A DNA stretch of 64,000 nt from Mantis religiosa. Its lineage: Eukaryota > Arthropoda > Insecta > Mantodea > Mantidae. The notes under the pieces were generated by a model that saw only the letters and a program-made list of their open reading frames with translations, was not told the DNA's origin and made no database searches. The stretch covers positions 77,793,055 to 77,857,054 of the forward strand of contig CM060952.1 of assembly GCA_030765055.1 (NCBI GenBank), in the 5' to 3' direction. The translations under genes and the position numbers were made by a program. This document shows, piece after piece, positions 23,961 to 37,089 of this stretch; position 1 is the stretch's first letter; each line of letters begins with the position of its first letter.

Positions 23961-26709
23961 ACAGCATACTCTAAGAATATACAGCAGACTTTAAATGTAT
24001 ACAGCAGACTTTAAGTGTATACAGAAGACTTTAAGTGTATACAGCTGACTGAAAGTGTATACAGCAGACTTTAGGTGTATACAGCAGACTTTAAGTGTAT
24101 ACAGCATACTCTAAGTGTATACAACAGACTGTAAGTGTATACAGCAGACTTTAAGTGTATACAGCAGACTTTAAGTGTATACAGCAGACTTTAAGATGAT
24201 ACGGCAGACTGTAAGTGTATACAGCAGACTTTAAGTGTATACAGCAGAGTTCAAGAGTATACGGCAGACTTTAAGTGTATACAGCATACTCTAAGTGTAT
24301 ACAGCATACTCTAAGTGCATACGACAGACTTTAAGTGTTTACAGCAGACTGTAAGTGTATACAGCAGACTTTAAGTGTATACAGCAGACTTTAAGTGTAT
24401 ACAGCGGACTTTAAGCGTATACAGCAGACTGTAAGTGTATACAGCAGACTTTAAATGTATAAAGCAGACCTCCAGAGTATACAGCAGATTTTAAGTGTAT
24501 ACAGCAGACTTTAGTTGTATACAGCAGGCTTTAGGTGTATAGAGCAGACTGCAAGTGTATACAGCAGACTTTAAGTGTATACAGCAGACTTTAAGTTATA
24601 CAGCAGGCTTTAGGTGTATACAGCAGACTTTAGGTGTATACAGCAGACTTTAGGTGTATACAGCAGACTTTAGGTGTATACAAAAGACTTGAAGTGTATA
24701 CAGCAGAGTTTAAGTGTATACAGCAGACTTTAGGTGTATACAGCAGACTTTAGGTGTATACAGCAGACTTTAAGTGTATACAGGAGACTTTAGGTGTATA
24801 CAGCAGAGTTTAGGTGTATACAGCAGACTTTAAGTGCATACAGCTGACTTTAGGTGTATACAGCAGACTTCAAGTGTATACAGCAGACTTTAAATGTATA
24901 CAGCAGACTTTAAGTGTATGCAGCAGACTTTAGGTGTATACAGCAGACTTTAGGTGTATACAGCAGACTGTAAGTGTATACAGCATACTTTAGGTGTATA
25001 CAGCAGACTGTAAGTGTATACAGCAGACTGTAAGTGTATACAGCAGACTTTAAGTGTATACAGCAGACTTTAAGTGTATACAGCAGACTTTAAGTGTATA
25101 CAGCAGACCTCTAGGGTATACAGCAGCCTTTAGGTGTATACAGCAGACTTTAAGTGTATACAGCAGACTTTAGGTGTACACAGCACACTTTAAGTGTATA
25201 CATCAGACTTTAAGTGTATACAGCAGGCCTCAAGAGTATACAGCAGCCTTTAGGTGTATACAGCAGCCTTTAAGTGTATGCAGCACACTTTAAGTGTATA
25301 CAGCAGACCTCAAGAGTATACAGCAGACTTTAAGTGTATACAGCAGACCTGAAGAGTATACAGCAGCCTTTAAGTGTATATATAGCAGACTTTAAGTGTA
25401 TACAGCAGACCTCAAGAGTATACAGCAGCCTTTAAGTGTATACAGCAGACTTTAAGTGTATACAGCAGCCTTTAGGTGTATACAGCAGTCTTTAAGTGTA
25501 TACAGTAGAGTTAACTGTAAGTGTATACAGCAGACTTTAAGTGTATACAGCAAACTTTAAGTTTATACAGCAGACCTCAAGAGTATACAGCAGCCTTTAA
25601 GTGTATACAGCAGACTTTAAGTGTATACGGGAGACTATAAGTGTATACACCAGACCTCAAGAGTATACAGCAGCCTTTAAGTGTATACAGCAGCCTTTAG
25701 GTGTATACAGTAGACTTAATTGATACAATAAACTTTAAGTGTATACAGCAGACTTTAAATGTATACAGCAGACTTTAAGTGTATACAGTAGACTTTAAGT
25801 GTATACAGTAGACTTTAAATGTATACAGCAATCTTTAAGTGTATACAGCAGTCTTTAAGTGTATACAGTGGACTTTAGATGTATACAGCAGACTTTAAGT
25901 GTATACAGCAGACTTTAAGTGTATACAGCAGACTTTAAGTGTATACAGTAGACTTTAAATGTATACAGCTGACTTTAAGTGTATACAGCAGTCTTTAATT
26001 GTATACAGTAGACTTTAAATATATACAGCAGACTTTAAATGTATACAGCAGTCTTTAAGTGTATACAGTAGACTTTAAATGAATACAGCAGTCTTTAAGT
26101 GTATACAGCAGACTTTAAGTGTATACAGCTGACCTCAAGTGTATACAGCAGCCTTTAAGTGTATACAGCAGACTTTAAGTGTATACAGGTGACTGTAAGT
26201 GTATACAGCAGACTTTAAGTGTATACAGCACACTTTAAGTGTATACAGCAGGCTTTAAGTTTATACAGTAGTCTTTAAATGTATACAGCAGACTTTAAGT
26301 GTATACAGTAGACTTTAAGTGTATACAGTAGACTTTAAGTATATACAGCAGACTTTAACTGTATACAACAGACTTTAAGTGTATACAACAGACTTTAGGT
26401 GTATTCAGCAGACTTTAAGTGTGTACAACAGACCTCAAGAGTATACAGCAGACTTAACCGTATACAGCAGACTATAATTGTATGCAGCAGTGTTTAAGAA
26501 GATACAGTAGTGTTTAAGAGTATACAGCAGACTTTAAGTGTATACAGCAGACTTTAAGTGTATACAACAGAGTTTAAAAGAATGCAGCACACTTTAAGAG
26601 TATACAGTATACAGTACACTTTAAAGGTGTACGGTATTCTTTAAGCGTGTACAGTAGACTTTAGGCGTATACAGTAGTTTTTGTATACAACAGAATTCAA
26701 GCGTATACT
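23961..26709. repeat. satellite domain 2, AGC-core units, more diverged
   Basis: The core changes to TATACAGCAGAC with only rare GGC units (for example near 24200 and 24260). Variants such as GACCTCAAGAGTATAC and CAGCCTTTAAGTG recur as local multi-unit patterns between 25100 and 25700. The last 150 bases decay into unique DNA. Confidence 0.93.
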
Positions 26710-28422
<1,713 letters not shown>

Positions 28423-28684
28423 CCTGATCCGATCTCTCTAAAGGGAAAAAGCATTCTTATGGCTTGTACTCTTAATGTACTTCTTTTGTACCTTTATTTA
28501 ACCATTTACATGAAGTTGTTACGTAAGTAAGAGTGCTTAGATATGCATATTAGTTCCATTAATAAATGTTGAAATTATTTACTTAAATGAATTATTGATT
28601 TAACTTAGCAGCCTTTTTATTTGTAAGTATTTATTTATGATGTTTTGAGTTAATTTGTGTTTTAGAGCTTGAGCGCGTGTCACT

Positions 28685-28695
28685 GAATGCTTTCT
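28685..28695. repeat. SINE-B target-site duplication, left
   Basis: GAATGCTTTCT, repeated at 28954-28964. Confidence 0.85.
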
Positions 28696-28953
28696 TTTTT
28701 TTTTTTTTGTTGTTGTTGTTGTAAATTACGTCCTCCAACGTTAAGTCATATCGGACGATGAATGGAATGGATGAAATGATGCTCAAATGAGTCCGGGATC
28801 CATGGAGCTTAGAGTTACCCGACATTTGTCTTACAGGATAAGGGAAAACCCCGGTAAAAACCTTATCCAGGTAACTCACCCTGACCGAGATTCGAACTCG
28901 GGACCTCTTGAACGTGAGGCAGACATGCTACCACCACGCTACAAAGGCGGGCA
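28696..28953 (-). mobile_element. SINE-B copy, young, minus strand
   Basis: On the minus strand it starts GCCCGCCTTTGTAGCGTGGT (box A region), with box B GAGTTCGAATCTC. It runs through a conserved middle (CCTTATCCTGTAAGACAAAT) to CGTTGGAGGACGTAATTT and an A-rich tail (poly-T with GTT repeats on the plus strand, 28695-28721). Eleven-bp duplications flank it. It is transcribed by RNA polymerase III in principle and mobilised by LINE machinery. Confidence 0.9.
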
Positions 28954-28964
28954 GAATGCTTTCT
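28954..28964. repeat. SINE-B target-site duplication, right
   Basis: GAATGCTTTCT, identical to 28685-28695. Confidence 0.85.
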
Positions 28965-29160
28965 GCTTGAGTAATAAGATTGTTATTTTGGTTTACTCAA
29001 TAACATTTAAATGTATAATTGAATTTTATTTTTTGAAAATATTATATGTTCTTTACGTGAAATCGTTGCTATTACAATATTTTAAGCAAATTTAATAATT
29101 TTCTTTCTCAAATGCAAAATGTTTATATGTGAAGTAATTCAGTACTTCTAATTGGCAAAT

Positions 29161-29408
29161 TTTTTGTTCCATTTACCGCCTTTAACTGCAGTGGTCATAT
29201 CGGCGGGTGATCACCAACATACCGATGGTGTGAACTCGTAAAATCTGGGCTGCATCATTACATCACGCACACATTCGCACACTCATTCATACTTTCAGAC
29301 TCTGGGGAAGATGGAGAATCATCTTGGTTGTAGAAAAATTTCCACCCCAAGATGGAAATCGAACCCGGGACCACGAGCACGGCAGGCAGCTGAGCGACGG
29401 GGCCAGCC
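29161..29408 (-). mobile_element. tRNA-derived SINE of a third family (SINE-C)
   Basis: On the minus strand it begins GTCGCTCAGCTGCCTGCCGT and carries box B GGGTTCGATTTCC. The body is unlike SINE-A or SINE-B, and a short A-run lies at its 3' end (plus-strand T run at 29161-29166). Imperfect duplications AATTGGCAAAT (29150-29160) and AATTGGAAAT (29409-29418) flank it. Confidence 0.75.
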
Positions 29409-29418
29409 AATTGGAAAT

Positions 29419-30055
29419 GTTGTTCTAATGGTACGAACAATATCTCAAGCTTTTGGGGAATATAGCATTTTAATTTTGAGTAATGCTCTGTTAATTTTCG
29501 TTTTAAGGTCCACTTCATTTACTAACATTAATTTAGCTGCTTTTCCAACAGAGTGGGATGGCCCGAAGGTTTCAATTCCCCTAGCTGACTCATGAGGTTT
29601 TTCAGAGGTTTCCCCGGGACGCTAGGAAAGATAATTTCACTTCTAAGTGTTGGCGTTGCATGGCAGGGTATTTGCTCTCTATAAATCCTCGTGCTCTCCG
29701 ATCCCTCAGGGGAGTTGTAAGCCTGAAGAATCCATCAACCAGGAAGCTGTAGCTGCTCTGATGTCGTCTCTTCCATCACCTAAACCTACCTCTCTCCTCC
29801 CGGGGAAAAATATTAAATTGATGCCAAATCCCCAGTACTCACGTTATAGCTACTTCAACAACGTGCTTGTGTGTTGTGATGGTTGAGTGCGTACTTCTCG
29901 CGTAATATTACAGCAGCTTCTTACTTTTTAATGCGGAGCATGCTTATTTTACACGCTATAAATATTATTATACACTGACGCTTTTATCCAATCACATTCT
30001 TTAATTGTATATATTTAACTAATTGATTAATTACTTATTTCATTTAAAATTTCCC
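29419..30055. other. gene-free stretch
   Basis: No supported gene. The frame at 29647-29886 has no recognisable domain. A tRNA-like box-B fragment near 29572 is too weak to call. Confidence 0.4.
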
Positions 30056-30760
30056 CGTTCTTTGAGATATTGTGTCAATTTGTATCTATTCTGTGACAAA
30101 AGGCAAACGATTCGCCTCAAACTGCTTCGTCACTATATCATTAGCTCAATACTAACGTACTATCAGCCTTTCTTTTATAGAAATACATACAACACTTCAA
30201 ACCCTCTCTACAGTATTCCTGTAAGTCTCTGTAGCACGTCCCTTTCTGGTATTGACCGACATACAGATTCACCTCTAACGTGGAACTACACACAACTCCG
30301 ATATTAGCACCTAAACTTCTTCGACAGCTCGGCGATCCCTCACCCGTGAACAACTTCCTACACCGTTCCACGGCCGACCGACTCTCACTCACGGAGCCAC
30401 ACTAACTGGAAGCACCACACTGCTCTCATTATTACTATGTACTCCCTGTCTAGGCCTTGCATCGGCTTTTATATGATCCTGCCGGGCACATTAGATAGAT
30501 TCTTACAGAAGGCGAATGTACTCGACTTACATTCTGGAACAGTATCAAAGGCAATTGTGCAATGACAACACAGTTCTATCCCGACCATATGTCAGCCATC
30601 GGTAGTCCTTGAAGGGTGTCTCTTCCGTCACGCAGCCAATAAATATCAAGGCGAGGCGATACTACCCCCGCTCCTCCTTCGGAATGGCCAAGTTGCCCAA
30701 CTCAACTTCCCCCCCCCCCCAAAACAGCTTCGATTTCGCCAGTGTGATTCTATTCTAATG
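30056..30760 (-). mobile_element. LTR-like repeat, copy 1
   Basis: On the minus strand this aligns with 47505-48170 on the plus strand. The order is a CGAAGCTGTTTT lead-in, a G-rich polypurine tract (12 C on the plus strand at 30709-30720), GAAGTTGAGTTGGGCAACTT, a conserved ACCCTTCAAGG region, then CCCGGCAGGATCATATAAAA, a TATA-like box at 30464-30475. After it come GTGAGGGATCGCCGAGCTGT and CGTGCTACAGAGACTTACAG. A polypurine tract followed by a block with an internal TATA box is the layout of a retroelement 3' end (end of interior plus LTR). No coding part or second LTR is attached. The right-hand LTR end is uncertain. Confidence 0.6.
30464..30475 (-). promoter_or_regulatory. TATA-like box in LTR-like repeat
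   Basis: CATATAAAAGCC on the minus strand. It is conserved as CATAAAAGCC in the second copy at 47793-47802 and followed in both by GAT.CAAGGCCT. Confidence 0.5.
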
Positions 30761-31489
30761 CCTTTCCTGCCTAAACTACATTCTGAAACATTTCTTTAGT
30801 ATTCCTTCCGGTAGCGACTCGTTTTCTTATTCTATTGATTAATTACTTATTAATAATAAATTATTATGTATAATATTATTTTGGATTTCATTAGTTTACA
30901 TAATCAAAATTTTAGTTAAGAACTGCTTCACGAGCTAACGATAGTAAAATAAAGTTATTGTCGAATTACAAAAGGGATTTATTTTGTTGTTTAACTTCAT
31001 CTACATTAACCTTATCAGTTCCTTGCCTCTAAGTAATTTCACCTAATGCCATGCAAATTGTCTTGAAAATTGGTTAAGATGAATTTCTGGTAGCTATGCA
31101 AAATTTAAAGCAAAAATGTGCGGTGAATGCGATATATAATAGTAACGAGTTGATATCATTTGTAGTGTAATAAAATTGTTAGTGAACCATTGTCCTCCTA
31201 ACGGTAATTATTTATGTTTTATCTGTTTCCCGCGTTTTGTGAACATGAACTCAATTTTCGTATATACGTATGAATTCTAAATTATCTACCATTAGTAAAA
31301 TAACAATTATATAAATGAAATGTAAATTCTAGTCGCATTTTAATGACTTTTTAGATACTTGTGGTTTCGTTTAGCAAGTTAGTTGGCAAAATGTACATAC
31401 TTCATCCTATGCCTCAAATGTTTAAATCTAATAAATTAAAATATCAACATAATTTAACACTCATGTTGAAAAAAGACTAATTTGTGGAA
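30761..31489. other. gene-free AT-rich stretch
   Basis: I see no gene, tandem repeat or recognised transposon. Confidence 0.4.
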
Positions 31490-32010
31490 GCCCTAATTTA
31501 AATCAAATACCATACATTTAAGATATTTTACACACATTTTGAATTCCCTGGAAATGGTCTCTGTTGTCTTCTTTATTCTCAATGACTTTGGCTGTAACAG
31601 ACAGACAAAATCGTACGACGAAAAAATCGTAAGTTTTATCAAATCACACTATGTATGTCAATATTTCCTGGAATGAAATCAGACATTTACGAGATATTCC
31701 CTGTTAATTTTTAGAATTTTCCAAAATGTATAGTTTTCTCAAATAGAAAGTCGTTTATTCCATTTACGTCTTGACCATGCAAATATAATGTAATTTCAAA
31801 GTCCTCACATAGCAACCAGCCCTTAAAACAACTGACTATCACTTAAGTCTACTGTACTCTATTTCTATTGTACTTGTAATGGTACATGCAATGAAACTTT
31901 CTAAATGCGTTTATCTTCATTAACAAGAAGTAGTTCGGAGAATAAAAGATTTTAGGTGCAGTTTGTACCAGAGTAGAGCAAGTCATATGACTAAATACAT
32001 TAGATTTATA
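31490..32010 (+). repeat. DR1 dispersed repeat copy, near full length
   Basis: Modules in order: ATCAAATACCATACATTTAA, TTCTCAATGACTTTGGCTG (2), AGACAGACAAAATCG (3), ACGAGATATTCCCTG (5), TTTTCTCAAATAGAAAGTCG (6), TCACATAGCAACCAGCCCTT, CTGACTATCACTTAAGTC (8) and ACCAGAGTAGAGCAAGTCAT (9). Confidence 0.82.
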
Positions 32011-33079
32011 ATACGTAGTCATTTATGAAGAAAAACGAATTTGATAGCCAATTAATTATACGAATATTTGAGATTTTCAGTAATATATTTAACAACATTT
32101 TGTTTTGAGGTGAATGTACATCTTTTCCATACAGTATAAACGCACGAAGCACACATTAATTCTCCTGAAGTTATTTAAACTGCCTTTGTTTCTAAAGAGC
32201 AAACACGTGAAGTTTATAATCCGGCAAGGTTTCGTGTTCTTTAGCCATTTAGTGCGCCCCATTTTCTCCAAATTGTGGCCATTTACAAGCACCTGCCTAC
32301 TTTCAGCCAGTGAACTTTCCACGCCCTAGCCTGGGGTCAAACTGGAGTCTCCCGGGTGACCACAGAGCCATTTGGAAAAAAAAGAAGAACTTGACCCCGG
32401 CGGGTATCGAACCACTGACAAGGGCTTGTGAAGTAGCGCACAATCCCAGAGAACTAATTACGTCACAGCCTGAGTGTTTCTTACGGCATAGAGAAGTTAG
32501 TGACTAGAACTAAACTCTTTATTTTGAAGGTTATTAAAATGTGTTGTTAATAATACAGTAACTACAGTTTTGTAAACTAGAAAATTTGAGTGCTCACAGA
32601 TGAAACATTTTTATTAGGTTTTGTTAAACATAACATTGGATTATCAATTTTAAAATTCCATCTCGTAGGGTTATTTAAATATTAATTCTTCATTGTGTCA
32701 GTTCATTGTTCTTATAAAATTCTCTACACGATATAATATATAATATATATAATTATATATAATATATAATATTCCCTACAGGATTTCATACCGCCTAATT
32801 AAGTTGGGGAGGAATTGCTTTCCATACAAAAATTCGATACCAAGGTTTCAAAGATCCTGAATAATAACGGCAAAAAAGAAAGAAAAAGAAAAGAAAATTA
32901 AGTGTCTATATGTAGGTATGTCTGTGAACAGTAGTACTCCATAACGAAAACTTGGTGTTTAACTTCAGCATCTTCCAAAAATATGACTCAAAAAGTTGGA
33001 GGAAAAGAACCCTACCCCAAATTACGCCTTGAGTGGAAAGCTGTTGCAAAATTTTGAATTCCTCAGAAATGACACTTAC
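32011..33079. other. gene-free stretch
   Basis: No supported gene. It holds a tRNA-like box-B fragment near 32405 (GGTATCGAACCACTG) without other SINE structure, and an AT dinucleotide-rich patch at 32729-32772. Confidence 0.4.
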
Positions 33080-33590
33080 GATTTAATTAAATATCATATA
33101 TTTTAAATACCGATAAAACAAAGCAAATGTAATGTATTGAATTTTGTGGGAATGCCTTTCATTCTTAATGATTTCTGAATAAACTATTAATTTGTAGGAA
33201 ATCTTACTATACAGAAAGTGTACATATTGCTAAAACACACAGCAATTATGTCAAATACAGTTTCCTGTAGAGATATAGAGAGCATGTTCCACACATTCCT
33301 TGTGATAGATATGAATGATCAAATACTTATGCCTCGTATTCGAACAGGAAGTCGTATTCGCTTTTATATCTCTTGACCATGAGAAGAGAATGCAATGTCA
33401 AATACATCATATTAGGACCAGTTCTTAGAACATTTGATTATCACTTGGAGTCTAGTGTTTTCTCTTATTCCCAGTACGACCATAAAGTCATATTCAGTAA
33501 AACCGTGTGTACAAATGTTTATCTCGATGAACATGCAGATGAAAGAGGAATAGGTTTTCCTAAAAGTATTTTTAGAGATACCTGCTAAGT
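33080..33590 (+). repeat. DR1 dispersed repeat copy, near full length
   Basis: ATTAAATATCATATATTTTA, CTTTCATTCTTAATGATTTC (2), CTAAAACACACAGCAATTAT (4), GAACAGGAAGTCGTATTCGC (6), GAAGAGAATGCAATGTCAAA (7) and CATTTGATTATCACTTGGAG (8). Confidence 0.8.
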
Positions 33591-33669
33591 AGTAACTAGG
33601 TTATGTCAGGAAAATGTTAAGCAAAAAATAAAATGTATTTAGGAATCAACAGGATGAAATTATTAAAAA

Positions 33670-34335
33670 AATAAGTAGTAAAAGTAGAAGAATTAGATAG
33701 TAAGTTGGAACAGAAATTGAATGTGATTAATTCTGAAATGCACTTATAACAAGAAGGGTTAAAATCACAACTTAGTGAAATAAATAAAGTAAATGAAGGA
33801 ATGTGTTCACATATTAAAGAAATACAGGAAAAAATTGAAAAAGAGAAAGGGAATTTAGGGAAACTGACTCAAGTTTTAATGGCAATTCAGGTGAATAAAA
33901 TGAATGAAACTCAAAATGTAGTTAGAAACCAGAAATATAATGATTGTGACTTACCATGTAATTTAGGTAATAATCCAAGTTATGAAGACGTACTGAGTGA
34001 ATTAGTTGATTCGATGGGTCTTAATAATGATGCTAATTATCGCGTAATTACACAAAATATGCTAACGCGCACATTTTTACAATTTAGGTCAGAAAGTGTG
34101 CATGAATTATTCATTACATGATATTAGTCCAACAACATTTGACGAAGAGGCAGGTGATAATCCAAAGGTGTTCTTGAGAGGATTGGAGGAATATTTTCGC
34201 ATAAAGAAAATTCCAACTGAGTTCAGGATGATGATTGTTAAGCGTTGTCTAAAAAATAATGCATTGGAGTGGCTTAGATTGACTTTGACTTCACATGAAA
34301 CATATAGTATATTTAGAAATTTGTTTATTAATTGA
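33670..34335 (+). pseudogene. gag-like remnant, coiled coil and capsid-like part
   Basis: The first portion reads as a charged heptad-type coiled coil (HIKEIQEKIEKEKGNLGKL), with in-frame homology extending upstream to about 33670 across a stop. After a frame change at about 34110, the next frame has FDEEAGDNPKVFLRGLEEYF and NNALEWLRLTL, which resemble Gypsy gag capsid motifs (flexible-length FxGxxxxxxWL pattern). Gag packages the retroelement RNA. At least two frameshifts and stops make it non-functional. Assignment rests on these motifs and on the protease that follows. Confidence 0.6.
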
Positions 34336-34455
34336 TTCTGGGGTCCTCAGAGGCAGAACAGATTAAAGATCGAGTTAACAACTGGAAAATTTTGCTCCAG
34401 AAAGGGAATATCTATGACTGAATAAATCTTGAAATTAGCTAACAAAAGCTAACTG

Positions 34456-35103
34456 GTGAATCCGGAACTTACGAAGATAGAAATAATCAAAACTTTGATT
34501 CGACACTATCCACCACACATTAGGAATCATTTAATCGTAGCAAAACCTGTAGATTTTTCTGAAATCATAGAATTGCTATCGGAGTTTGAAGTATGCAATC
34601 AATTCACAGACATAACCTCAAACACACGTCAAAATAATCGCGCACACGCTGAGTCTGAACTAACAGACCGACGGAATGTTAGGGAAAACCACTTTGGTAG
34701 GGGAGAGTCACCCAGAAGAAGTAACAGATTTGTAAACAACTATCCAGAATCTAGACGCAGATATGGATCTATTTTGCCAACTGGTAATTATAGACTGATA
34801 CAGTCTGGCCAACAGAGAATTCATAATAACGTTAGAGGTTACGGAAAAGGTGGTCGAAATAGTCAGATAAATCACCTAGGATTTTATAGGAAATATACTC
34901 AAGGAGTGAATAACAGAGACGATAGACTGAACACAGGGGTACACCATGAATCATCAGGTAGTGGAAGGAGTAGACCGCATGCTAACATGAACCCTCAAAA
35001 TGAATCAAATAATATAGGACCAACAATGAATACAAGGGAACCAAGGAATGGTGGCAACTTAAGCGTTAATGGGATCACGAATGGTGTTAGTCAGGAAAAC
35101 TAA
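34456..35103 (+). pseudogene. gag C-terminal, nucleocapsid-like basic region
   Basis: 215 codons. The first 60 residues form helices (IKTLIRHYPPHIRNHLIVAK, as in gag capsid ends), followed by a long low-complexity tail rich in Arg, Asn, Gly and Ser (for example RRNVRENHFGRGESPRRSNR). This is a typical RNA-binding gag tail, but no CCHC zinc knuckle is seen. It is in a different frame from the preceding gag piece. The span from 34336 to 34455 includes stops. Confidence 0.6.
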
Positions 35104-35258
35104 TCGGGAGGTCATCTAGTGCTCTGGTAGATGATTCTACTTACCTGATACAGGGCGAGAGTAAACACCTATCAAAGAGAAAAATTGTTAAAAATAATCT
35201 ACCACTAACGGAAGGAACGAAGGAGCTCATCAATCCAAAGCCAATAGTTATTCGACTG

Positions 35259-35328
35259 TGGGATTTTTTGTTGTTGTTGTAATTTTACGTCCTACAATAT
35301 CAAGTCATATCGGATGAGACAATGGGAT
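35259..35328 (-). mobile_element. SINE-B 3' fragment inserted in Gypsy pol, 5'-truncated
   Basis: The plus strand shows TTTTTTGTTGTTGTTGT followed by TTTTACGTCCTACAATATCA and TCATATCGGATGAGA, the inverted SINE-B tail. Only about 58 bases of SINE are present. A possible short duplication TGGGAT flanks it (35259-35264 and 35323-35328). Confidence 0.75.
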
Positions 35329-35562
35329 AATGAAATAAATGCTTTAATTGATACTGGGGCATGTACGTCGGTAAATAGTGAAAAATTAATTAAGGATCTT
35401 TTGGCATGTAATAAAATTGAACACCTGAATGCAAGCAACATATATTGTGGCTCAGCCATACGTCGGAAAAAGGATAGGGTTAAACATCAAGCATTGATGA
35501 GAGTACGAGCAGATGATTGGAGTTTTGAGTTTATCGTATTGGTAATCTTACTAGGAAAATAA
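35314..35562 (+). pseudogene. retroelement aspartic protease remnant
   Basis: NALIDTGACTSVNSEKLI contains the DTGA active-site triad of retropepsins, which cleave the gag-pol polyprotein. The frame runs through a beta-rich segment (HQALMRVRADDWSFEFIVL) to a stop. The apparent start at 35314 lies inside the inserted SINE fragment, so it is not the real start. The flap and ILGxDFL region continues in another frame after 35562. Confidence 0.8.
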
Positions 35563-35564
35563 TC

Positions 35565-36314
35565 GTGAGAAGTGATTTATTGTATAACTGGCAAACTGTT
35601 TTAGATTTCAATTCACATGAAATGAGGGCTAACATCGCAAATGGCATACGAGTAATTAAGTTGTTAGAGGAAATTGTAGTCAAGGGAGAAAATGATATAA
35701 TTAATGAAAGATTCTTCGTTGAGAATATTAGATTAGAAATGTATGATGTAGAAGATGAATTTAGTTATGTTGATAGTTGCAATGAGGAGTTAATCGTTGA
35801 CAAAATAAGTAGGCAATCACATAACCCTGATGATACTAAATGTCAGTTAAATATATTACCCATACACAATTATTCCAAAGAGGGAGAGGATGAAAATGAA
35901 TTTCAACATATGTTAAATAAGAAATTCAATGACACATATCATATAAATGAAGCTCTGGTAAAACTGTTAGAATCATGCTTGAGAATGAATAGGAAAGTGT
36001 TCAGTTCGAAATCCGGCCTATGTAATGTGTATAATCAAACTTTTATGGTCCAAGAAACTGCCCCGTATTCACATAAAAGCCACTCCATACCATTGGCTAT
36101 AAGGAAACAAGCATCTGAGGTGATACAGAAAATGCTGGAAGATAATATAATTGAGATGTGCAATTCACCTTATTTAAATCCTTTGTGTTGGATGTACAAA
36201 GCAGATGGTTCCTTGCACATGACAATAGATGCCAGGAAGATTAACTCTTTAACGCAACAAGACCAATTCAGACCTTTAGGTGTAGACGAAGTACTATCTA
36301 AATTACAACATTAA
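35565..36314 (+). pseudogene. pol linker and N-terminal reverse transcriptase
   Basis: Begins with a protease-tail-like segment (DLLYNWQTVLDFNSHEM), then an acidic linker of about 120 residues. From residue about 140 it has the reverse-transcriptase entry (SCLRMNRKVFSSKSGLC, then HSIPLAIRKQASEVIQKMLE, DNIIEMCNSPYLNPLCWMYK and a DARKIN motif). DARKIN corresponds to the conserved DYRxLN segment. The homology ends abruptly after VDEVLSKLQH at 36314, before the first catalytic Asp of the palm, so no polymerase active site exists. Confidence 0.85.
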
Positions 36315-36369
36315 ATTATATAACTAATCTGCTTATTATTCCCAAGGAAATCTCGGCGAAAAGATAAAG

Positions 36370-36960
36370 CGTGATTTAGGTTTTCATTTTCATGTCCTGT
36401 GTCATTCCAATCATCCAGGATGGTATAAATACTGTAAAATTATAGAAGATATAATAAACCTGACCCCTAATTCCACTACAGGATTCACACCCTTTGAACT
36501 AATGACAGGACAAACACCTCAACCGTTAGTGTTAAAGGTTTCCACTACCCTGGAATCAAACTCACTTTTAATGAGTGAAGAGGAAAAGCATATAAAGGTT
36601 TTCCAGCGAATTAGAAGAAAAGCTGAAAACGACTGAACAAGGTCAAAAGAAGAAACGCTCAGTGGAATCCAACCATCGGGGACGAAGTATTAGTAAAAGT
36701 CATCAAAATTTCTAGCGCATCCAAAAATATATATTGGAGAATTAATCTACTCTACCAAGGACCGTGTAGAATCACCACCCAATTTGAAGACCATACATAT
36801 GAGTTGGAAAATGAAAAAAGAAGAATGATGGGAAGGTGCCATAAATAATTGCTAAAACCTTTCAAGAAAAGAGACTATCAGATAAACATAAAACGGCACT
36901 CAAAACTATCCAACATTTCTTACACAGGAAGTAAGTCAACCCACCTGAATCATACAACAA
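36370..36960 (+). pseudogene. integrase C-terminal remnant
   Basis: In changing frames this reads CHSNHPGWYKYCKIIEDIIN, TTGFTPFELMTGQTPQP and LVKVIKISSASKNIYWRINL with YQGPCRI. The GFTPFELM segment is the conserved helix near the end of the Gypsy integrase catalytic domain. The YQGPCRI and YELEN pieces are its C-terminal beta domain. Everything between DARKIN and this point is deleted. At least two frame breaks follow. Confidence 0.8.
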
Positions 36961-37089
36961 AGTTTGTTTAAAAAGAATTGTGTTCAAATTATTAATGAAT
37001 CGTGTATTTTTACTTGTTCAGTACTGAATTATGTTTACTTTTATAGTAATTGTTTTTATCATTGTTGTGAAATATTGTTGTAGGGGTAG

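Larger units (their letters stand above)
18573..26709. repeat. satellite of a 20-bp unit, about 8.1 kb and 400 copies
   Basis: Tandem array of the unit GTGTATACGGCAGACTTTAA and close variants, with occasional 19-base units (GTGTATACGCAGACTGTTA). The units carry TAA/TAG stops in the reading frames, and no open frame longer than about 60 codons crosses the array, so it is not coding. Each unit contains the palindrome GTATAC. The unit changes at about 23960 from a GGC to an AGC core, and larger blocks are repeated within the first domain. Both array edges are decayed. I do not recognise this satellite. Confidence 0.98.

Noticed and set aside
18573..26709. CRISPR-like array
   Set aside because: Units are 20 bases in direct tandem with no unique spacers, in eukaryotic repeat-rich DNA.
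32729..32772. AT-rich palindrome
   Set aside because: The arms match as shifted TATAAT-type direct repeats rather than a clean inverted repeat; low-complexity DNA explains it.
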